Source: JBKEAJ01 sp047975005
GTDB taxonomy: Bacteria > Bacteroidota > Bacteroidia > Bacteroidales > Prolixibacteraceae
Assembly (NCBI GenBank): GCA_047975005.1
Contig: JBKECW010000094.1
Span: 3,915 to 67,914 of the forward strand
Direction: 5' to 3'
DNA length: 64,000 bases
The notes under the pieces were generated by a model, which had not been told where the DNA came from, ran no database searches, and saw nothing but the letters and a program-made list of their open reading frames with translations. Positions 60,034-64,000 of this stretch are shown in pieces (within the stretch, counting starts at the first letter, position 1; every line of letters starts with the position of its first letter). A program made the translations under genes and the position numbers.

Positions 60034-60543
60034 ATGCAACAAGATAACAGACACTTACAACAAAATTATAGCCCCTCAACAAAACAAACACTTCTGAGTA
60101 ATGCGCTTATCGTGGGAGGCATTTTCTCGGTGGTTTCAATTCTAGGCTTGACTTTAATTCCAATATTGGGAAGTATATCTTTGCCGATGCTGTTTATGTT
60201 GTGGGCTTTGGTGTGCAGAAACTATGTGAGAGAAAAAGGAAATGGCGTGAGAACCTCGTATGGAGAGCTACTATCACGAAATACCATTATAACCTTTATG
60301 GCTTCACCTTTTTACGGATTTGCCAATCTGCTGTACGCTAAAGTAATTGATCCGAAAGGGTTTAACGAAATGATGAGTAAGAGTGTTGAACTCCTGCAAT
60401 TCTCCATACAACAACAGGAAATGTTTGATAAAGTATCGGAATCGGCATTTATGTTGTTCTTTGCAAATGCTATGAGTTTTATTTTCATGAGTATGTTTGC
60501 CGTATTAATCGTATCGCTGTTTTACATAAGAAGGAAACAATAA
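60034..60543 (+). CDS. DUF4199 family membrane protein
   Basis: A 169-residue integral membrane protein with four predicted helices (about 25-45, 47-65, 85-105 and 140-163), fitting DUF4199. The family is found mainly in Bacteroidetes and has no known function. It shares a TAATG junction with the downstream glycosyltransferase, so the two are translationally coupled and may act together in envelope glycan or lipid modification; that link is inferred from context alone. Confidence 0.8.
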   Translation: MQQDNRHLQQNYSPSTKQTLLSNALIVGGIFSVVSILGLTLIPILGSISLPMLFMLWALVCRNYVREKGNGVRTSYGELLSRNTIITFMASPFYGFANLLYAKVIDPKGFNEMMSKSVELLQFSIQQQEMFDKVSESAFMLFFANAMSFIFMSMFAVLIVSLFYIRRKQ

Positions 60544-61505
60544 TGGATATATCAGTAATAGTCCCTCTGTACAACGAGGAGGAATCCTTGCCTGAACTAG
60601 AAAAATGGATAGTCCGGGTGATGACCGAAAATAATTTCTCCTACGAGATAGTGTTTGTAAACGACGGTAGCAATGACAAGTCTGCCAATGTAATTAAAAC
60701 ACTGGCTAAGGAAAACAAAAATGTCAGAGGAGTGAGTTTCAGACGTAACTATGGAAAGTCGGCAGCACTGTTTTGTGGCTTTGAAAAGGCTGAAGGCGAC
60801 GTGATTATAACTATGGATGCCGACCTGCAAGACAGCCCCGACGAAATACCCGGACTGTTTCACATGATAAAAAAAGAGAAGTATGACCTCGTATCTGGAT
60901 GGAAGAAAAAAAGATACGACTCTAAACTGACAAAAAATATTCCTAGCAAATTTTATAACTATGTCGCCAGAAAAGTGTCGGGAACAAAGCTCCATGATAT
61001 GAACTGCGGACTGAAAGCATACCGCAAGAATGTTATCAAAAGCGTGGAAGTATATGGCGAAATGCACAGGTATATACCCGTTCTTGCAAAACAAGCAGGA
61101 TTTAACAATATCGGCGAAAAAGTAGTGGAACACCGCAAACGCCAGTATGGTACTACCAAATTCGGAATGGACAGATTTGTAAATGGTTTCCTCGACCTGA
61201 TGACAATAACTTTCATGTCAAAGTTTGGCAAAAGACCTATGCATTTCTTCGGACTCATTGGTACGATATTTATATTGCTCGGAATTATATTTACCCTATT
61301 TATAGGTGCATATAAATGGTATGCTCTAAACAAGGGATTGAATATGCCGCTGATTGCAGATCTGCCGTATTTCTATATTGCAATTACTGCAATTATCATC
61401 GGAAGCCAAATGTTTCTTGCAGGTTTTCTTGGCGAACTTATAACACGCAATTCTCAAGAAAGAAATGTATATTTGATAGAAGAAGAAATAGGATATAAGA
61501 ATTAA
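60543..61505 (+). CDS. Family 2 glycosyltransferase, DPM1/ArnC/GtrB-like
   Basis: Membrane-bound GT-A enzyme of 320 residues that moves a sugar from a nucleotide sugar onto a polyprenyl phosphate. N-terminal VIVPLYNEEESLPEL, FVNDGSNDKS and the DxD motif ITMDADLQDSPDE (DAD at 92-94), followed by HDMNCGLKAYRK. Two C-terminal membrane segments (about 240-262 and 275-305) match the GtrB/ArnC group. The donor sugar cannot be told. It is coupled to DUF4199; folP follows after 25 bases. Confidence 0.92.
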   Translation: MDISVIVPLYNEEESLPELEKWIVRVMTENNFSYEIVFVNDGSNDKSANVIKTLAKENKNVRGVSFRRNYGKSAALFCGFEKAEGDVIITMDADLQDSPDEIPGLFHMIKKEKYDLVSGWKKKRYDSKLTKNIPSKFYNYVARKVSGTKLHDMNCGLKAYRKNVIKSVEVYGEMHRYIPVLAKQAGFNNIGEKVVEHRKRQYGTTKFGMDRFVNGFLDLMTITFMSKFGKRPMHFFGLIGTIFILLGIIFTLFIGAYKWYALNKGLNMPLIADLPYFYIAITAIIIGSQMFLAGFLGELITRNSQERNVYLIEEEIGYKN

Positions 61506-61530
61506 TGTGGCAATGTGATAATGAGAATAT

Positions 61531-62397
61531 ATGCTAAGTGTATATCAAGAACATAAACAAAAACACTTCATTAATGTGGGTGGTAAACTGTTGGATTTGT
61601 CAACTCCATTGGTAATGGGAGTACTAAACCTTACACCCGACTCATACTATCGCAACAGCAGACATTCTAGCCCTATTGATGCTCTCGACAAAGCCGAACA
61701 AATGCTAGCCGAAGGTGCATGCATTATAGATATTGGTGGTTGCTCCACAAGACCCGGAGCCGAAGAAATTACGGCAGAAAAAGAACTCGACCGCATACTT
61801 GATACATGTATAGCATTGAGAAAAAAAAATCCTGAACTCACTATGTCTATCGACACCTTCAGAGCCGATGTCGTGGAGGCTGTATTCAATGAAATTGGCG
61901 GATTTATTGTAAACGACATCTCCGGTGGCGATTTTGACCCGAATATGTTTGCTACTATTGCTAAACTGAATTTACCTTGCGTTATAAACCATACCAGTGG
62001 TACTCCCGAGAAAATGCAGAGTAATACTAACTACAAGGACGTAGTGATGGATATTGTTAAATCACTGCAACAAAAATACTGTACACTTACGGAAATGGGC
62101 GTGAATGATGTAATTGTAGATCCCGGATTTGGGTTTGGTAAAACCCTCGAACAGAACTACAAAATCCTAAAAAATCTTGATAAATTTTTGATTATTGACG
62201 CACCTATACTAGTGGGAATATCACGAAAGTCGATGATACAGCAACTCTTGAAAGTCAATACCGACAAGGCTCTTAACGGAACAACCGCTGCCCACACACT
62301 CGCTCTGCAAAAAGGTGCTGACATACTAAGGGTGCACGACGTGAAAGAAGCTATACAATGCGTCGAGATGTTTAACTACCTAAATACCATAGAATGA
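61531..62397 (+). CDS. folP: Dihydropteroate synthase
   Basis: Condenses 6-hydroxymethyl-dihydropterin pyrophosphate with p-aminobenzoate, the sulfonamide target in folate synthesis. The 288 residues form the pterin-binding TIM barrel: VMGVLNLTPDSYY, IIDIGGCSTRPGAEEI, SIDTFRADV, VNDISGG, VIVDPGFGFGKTLEQN and VGISRKSM. All signature loops are present. Its last codons overlap the cdaA start (ATGATG), so the two are co-translated, an arrangement common in Bacteroidetes. Confidence 0.96.
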   Translation: MLSVYQEHKQKHFINVGGKLLDLSTPLVMGVLNLTPDSYYRNSRHSSPIDALDKAEQMLAEGACIIDIGGCSTRPGAEEITAEKELDRILDTCIALRKKNPELTMSIDTFRADVVEAVFNEIGGFIVNDISGGDFDPNMFATIAKLNLPCVINHTSGTPEKMQSNTNYKDVVMDIVKSLQQKYCTLTEMGVNDVIVDPGFGFGKTLEQNYKILKNLDKFLIIDAPILVGISRKSMIQQLLKVNTDKALNGTTAAHTLALQKGADILRVHDVKEAIQCVEMFNYLNTIE

Positions 62398-63185
62398 TGA
62401 TACCTATGTTTCTTGAATTTAGGTTCTTAGACCTTATCGACATAATGCTTGTAGCATTCCTTCTCTTCGAGCTATACTACATCCTCAGAGGCACTATTGC
62501 TCTTAACATTGTTGTCGGCTTGGTGGTGGTCTATTTCACATGGCTCCTGATGAAAGTGCTTAACATGGAGTTGCTGTCGAGTATTATAGGGCAGTTTATC
62601 GGACTGGGCTTTCTCGCTCTAATCGTAGTGTTTCAACCCGAAATACGCCGTTTCCTATTGCTGCTGGGGACAAATGCTCGAATCAGGGAAATATTCAGCT
62701 TTAGTTTTCTGAAAGACCTAGAGGGAAAAGACGAAAACGGAGTGATGAACAATTACTTCCGACAAATAATATCGGCTTGCAGAACCATGAGCCGAACCAA
62801 AACAGGTGCACTAATGGTATTCAAAAGACACAGCGACCTATCTAAATACACTGCCACAGGACAAGCACTAAACGCAGAACTGTCGGATAGACTGCTGCAA
62901 ACTATCTTCTTTAAAAACAGTCCATTGCACGACGGAGCAACGATAATCGAAGGGACAAACATAAAAGCGGCACAGTGCATACTGCCACTTACAAACAAAG
63001 TGATGAACAAAGACAAAGGTTTTAGACACAGAGCCGCTGTCGGAATATCTGAAGTTACTGACGCACTGGTAATTGTTATATCCGAAGAAACAGGACAAAT
63101 TACATATACCATCGGTGGAGAACTACACAGCAATATCAACGACTCGGAACTATTTAATGCTCTACAAAAACATTTAGAACTATGA
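62394..63185 (+). CDS. cdaA: Diadenylate cyclase CdaA (c-di-AMP synthase)
   Basis: Membrane-bound enzyme of 263 residues making cyclic di-AMP from two ATP. Three N-terminal membrane helices (about 12-31, 35-55 and 63-80) precede the DAC domain, with the catalytic DGA (180-182, in SPLHDGATI) and RHR (211-213, in GFRHRAAVG). Both are intact. c-di-AMP controls potassium and osmotic balance and cell-wall state in many bacteria. A regulator such as CdaR or GlmM is not next to it; folP is instead. Confidence 0.95.
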   Translation: MMIPMFLEFRFLDLIDIMLVAFLLFELYYILRGTIALNIVVGLVVVYFTWLLMKVLNMELLSSIIGQFIGLGFLALIVVFQPEIRRFLLLLGTNARIREIFSFSFLKDLEGKDENGVMNNYFRQIISACRTMSRTKTGALMVFKRHSDLSKYTATGQALNAELSDRLLQTIFFKNSPLHDGATIIEGTNIKAAQCILPLTNKVMNKDKGFRHRAAVGISEVTDALVIVISEETGQITYTIGGELHSNINDSELFNALQKHLEL

Positions 63186-63247
63186 AGTAGCAATGAGAAC
63201 ACAAGTAGTTGTCAGATCTTAGTCTAAAACTCAAACATCTATATAAA

Positions 63248-64000
63248 ATGAAACTATTTGAAAATAACGACGTTAATAGCCTCTTTGGCATCAAATACCC
63301 TGTCATTCAAGGCGGAATGGTTTGGTGTAGCGGCTGGAGACTTGCCAGTGCAGTGAGCAACAACGGCGGACTGGGATTACTAGGTTGCGGGTCGATGCAC
63401 CCCGAGACTCTTGAAGAGCATATCGTCAAGATGAAGAGTGCTACCGACAAGCCTTGGGGCGTAAATCTGCCTCTGCTATATCCCGAAATCGACAAGGCTG
63501 TGGATATTATCCTGAAAAACGAAGTCAAAATAATATTTACCTCGGCAGGAAGTCCCAAAAAGTGGACTCCGCTGTTTAAGGAAAACGGCTGCACGGTGGT
63601 GCATGTGGTTTCCAGCTCCCTATTTGCACAGAAAAGTCAGGATGCAGGTGTCGATGCAGTTGTAGCAGAAGGCTTTGAAGCAGGCGGACACAACGGACGC
63701 GAGGAGAGCACTACACTTACCCTTATCCCTCAGGTAGTGAGTAAAATAGATATTCCTGTTATTGCAGCAGGCGGAATAGGCTCGGGCGAGTCAATCGTTG
63801 CTGCCATGGCACTCGGTGCGAAGGGAGTGCAGATAGGCTCGCTATTTGCTGTCAGCAAGGAATCGTCTGCACACGAAAATTTTAAGAATCTGCTTATTGG
63901 ACTGAACGAAGGCGATACCATGCTCTCACTCAAAAAACACGTACCCGTCCGACTAATAAAAAATGCCTTCTTCGACAAAGTGAAGGAAGCCGAAGACCGA
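63248..64000 (+). CDS. Nitronate monooxygenase / FabK-like flavoprotein (partial)
   Basis: The first 251 residues of an FMN TIM-barrel protein; the gene runs off the right edge. It has NSLFGIKYPVIQGGMVWCSG at the start, the loop AVVAEGFEAGGHNGRE and the FMN phosphate site IPVIAAGGIGSGESIVAAMALGAKGVQIGS. These features belong to the nitronate monooxygenase / 2-nitropropane dioxygenase family, which also contains FabK enoyl-ACP reductase. The AGGHNGRE loop occurs in both groups. Start at ATG 63248, 62 bases after cdaA. Confidence 0.85.
   Translation, partial: MKLFENNDVNSLFGIKYPVIQGGMVWCSGWRLASAVSNNGGLGLLGCGSMHPETLEEHIVKMKSATDKPWGVNLPLLYPEIDKAVDIILKNEVKIIFTSAGSPKKWTPLFKENGCTVVHVVSSSLFAQKSQDAGVDAVVAEGFEAGGHNGREESTTLTLIPQVVSKIDIPVIAAGGIGSGESIVAAMALGAKGVQIGSLFAVSKESSAHENFKNLLIGLNEGDTMLSLKKHVPVRLIKNAFFDKVKEAEDR

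Overview
The window reads as a stretch of a Bacteroidetes chromosome, most likely order Bacteroidales. The evidence is moderate-to-low GC, promoters of the TTTG-N19-TAnnTTTG type, a type IX secretion plug protein, a head-GIN adhesin-like protein, a family S46 dipeptidyl-peptidase, the futalosine menaquinone enzyme MqnD, a MurA with Asp at the fosfomycin-target position, and several gene neighbourhoods familiar from Bacteroidales (AMP nucleosidase/holA next to a lone HsdR_N protein; folP/cdaA). I see no prophage, plasmid, CRISPR array, tRNA or rRNA. TGA, TAA and TAG are all used as stops, so this is code 11.

Layout. 1-1199: a two-component pair (response regulator cut by the window edge, histidine kinase), followed by a decayed stretch with a possible IS1380 transposase fragment. 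1667-7618: gltB-gltD glutamate synthase. 7897-10813: asnS-rpoN. 10999-14739: cupin, aat, a threonine-dehydrogenase-like Zn enzyme and alkaline phosphatase. 15046-21378: a tripartite efflux operon (adaptor, FtsX/MacB permease, TolC-type porin, second adaptor, ATPase), with selD immediately after. 22624-25530: tatC, lptB, a GNAT gene interrupted by an in-frame TGA, and an RsmI-like methylase. 25809-27830: transketolase. 28060-31425: PepSY-like lipoprotein, a wrecked response-regulator gene, murB, murA.

31540-44401, all on the minus strand: a secreted beta-helix protein with a polyglycine tail, Hsp20, an S46 peptidase with DPP11-type residues, maf, a KdsC-like phosphatase, a DUF2520 protein and a LysM/periplasmic-binding fusion (probably one transcription unit for the middle genes), then a DHOD-like protein and an NfnA/NfnB-type flavoprotein pair. 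44495-52199: GlsB-like membrane protein, DUF2851, a candidate small RNA, radA-mqnD, a small GNAT, a LysE exporter, amn-holA and a lone HsdR_N nuclease-like protein. 52542-59690: T9SS plug protein, head-GIN protein, TonB-type outer-membrane receptor, DUF2179 membrane protein, mnmE, then the SRP RNA with its own clear promoter. 60034-64000: DUF4199 protein and a glycosyltransferase, folP and cdaA (c-di-AMP synthase), and a nitronate monooxygenase-like gene cut by the window end.

Most genes are core or housekeeping. The less ordinary material lies between genes: related intergenic repeat segments upstream of two cell-envelope genes, REP-like palindromic elements, a promoter-to-terminator transcript with no ORF, and three decayed genes. 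I did not find a clearly new multi-gene system.
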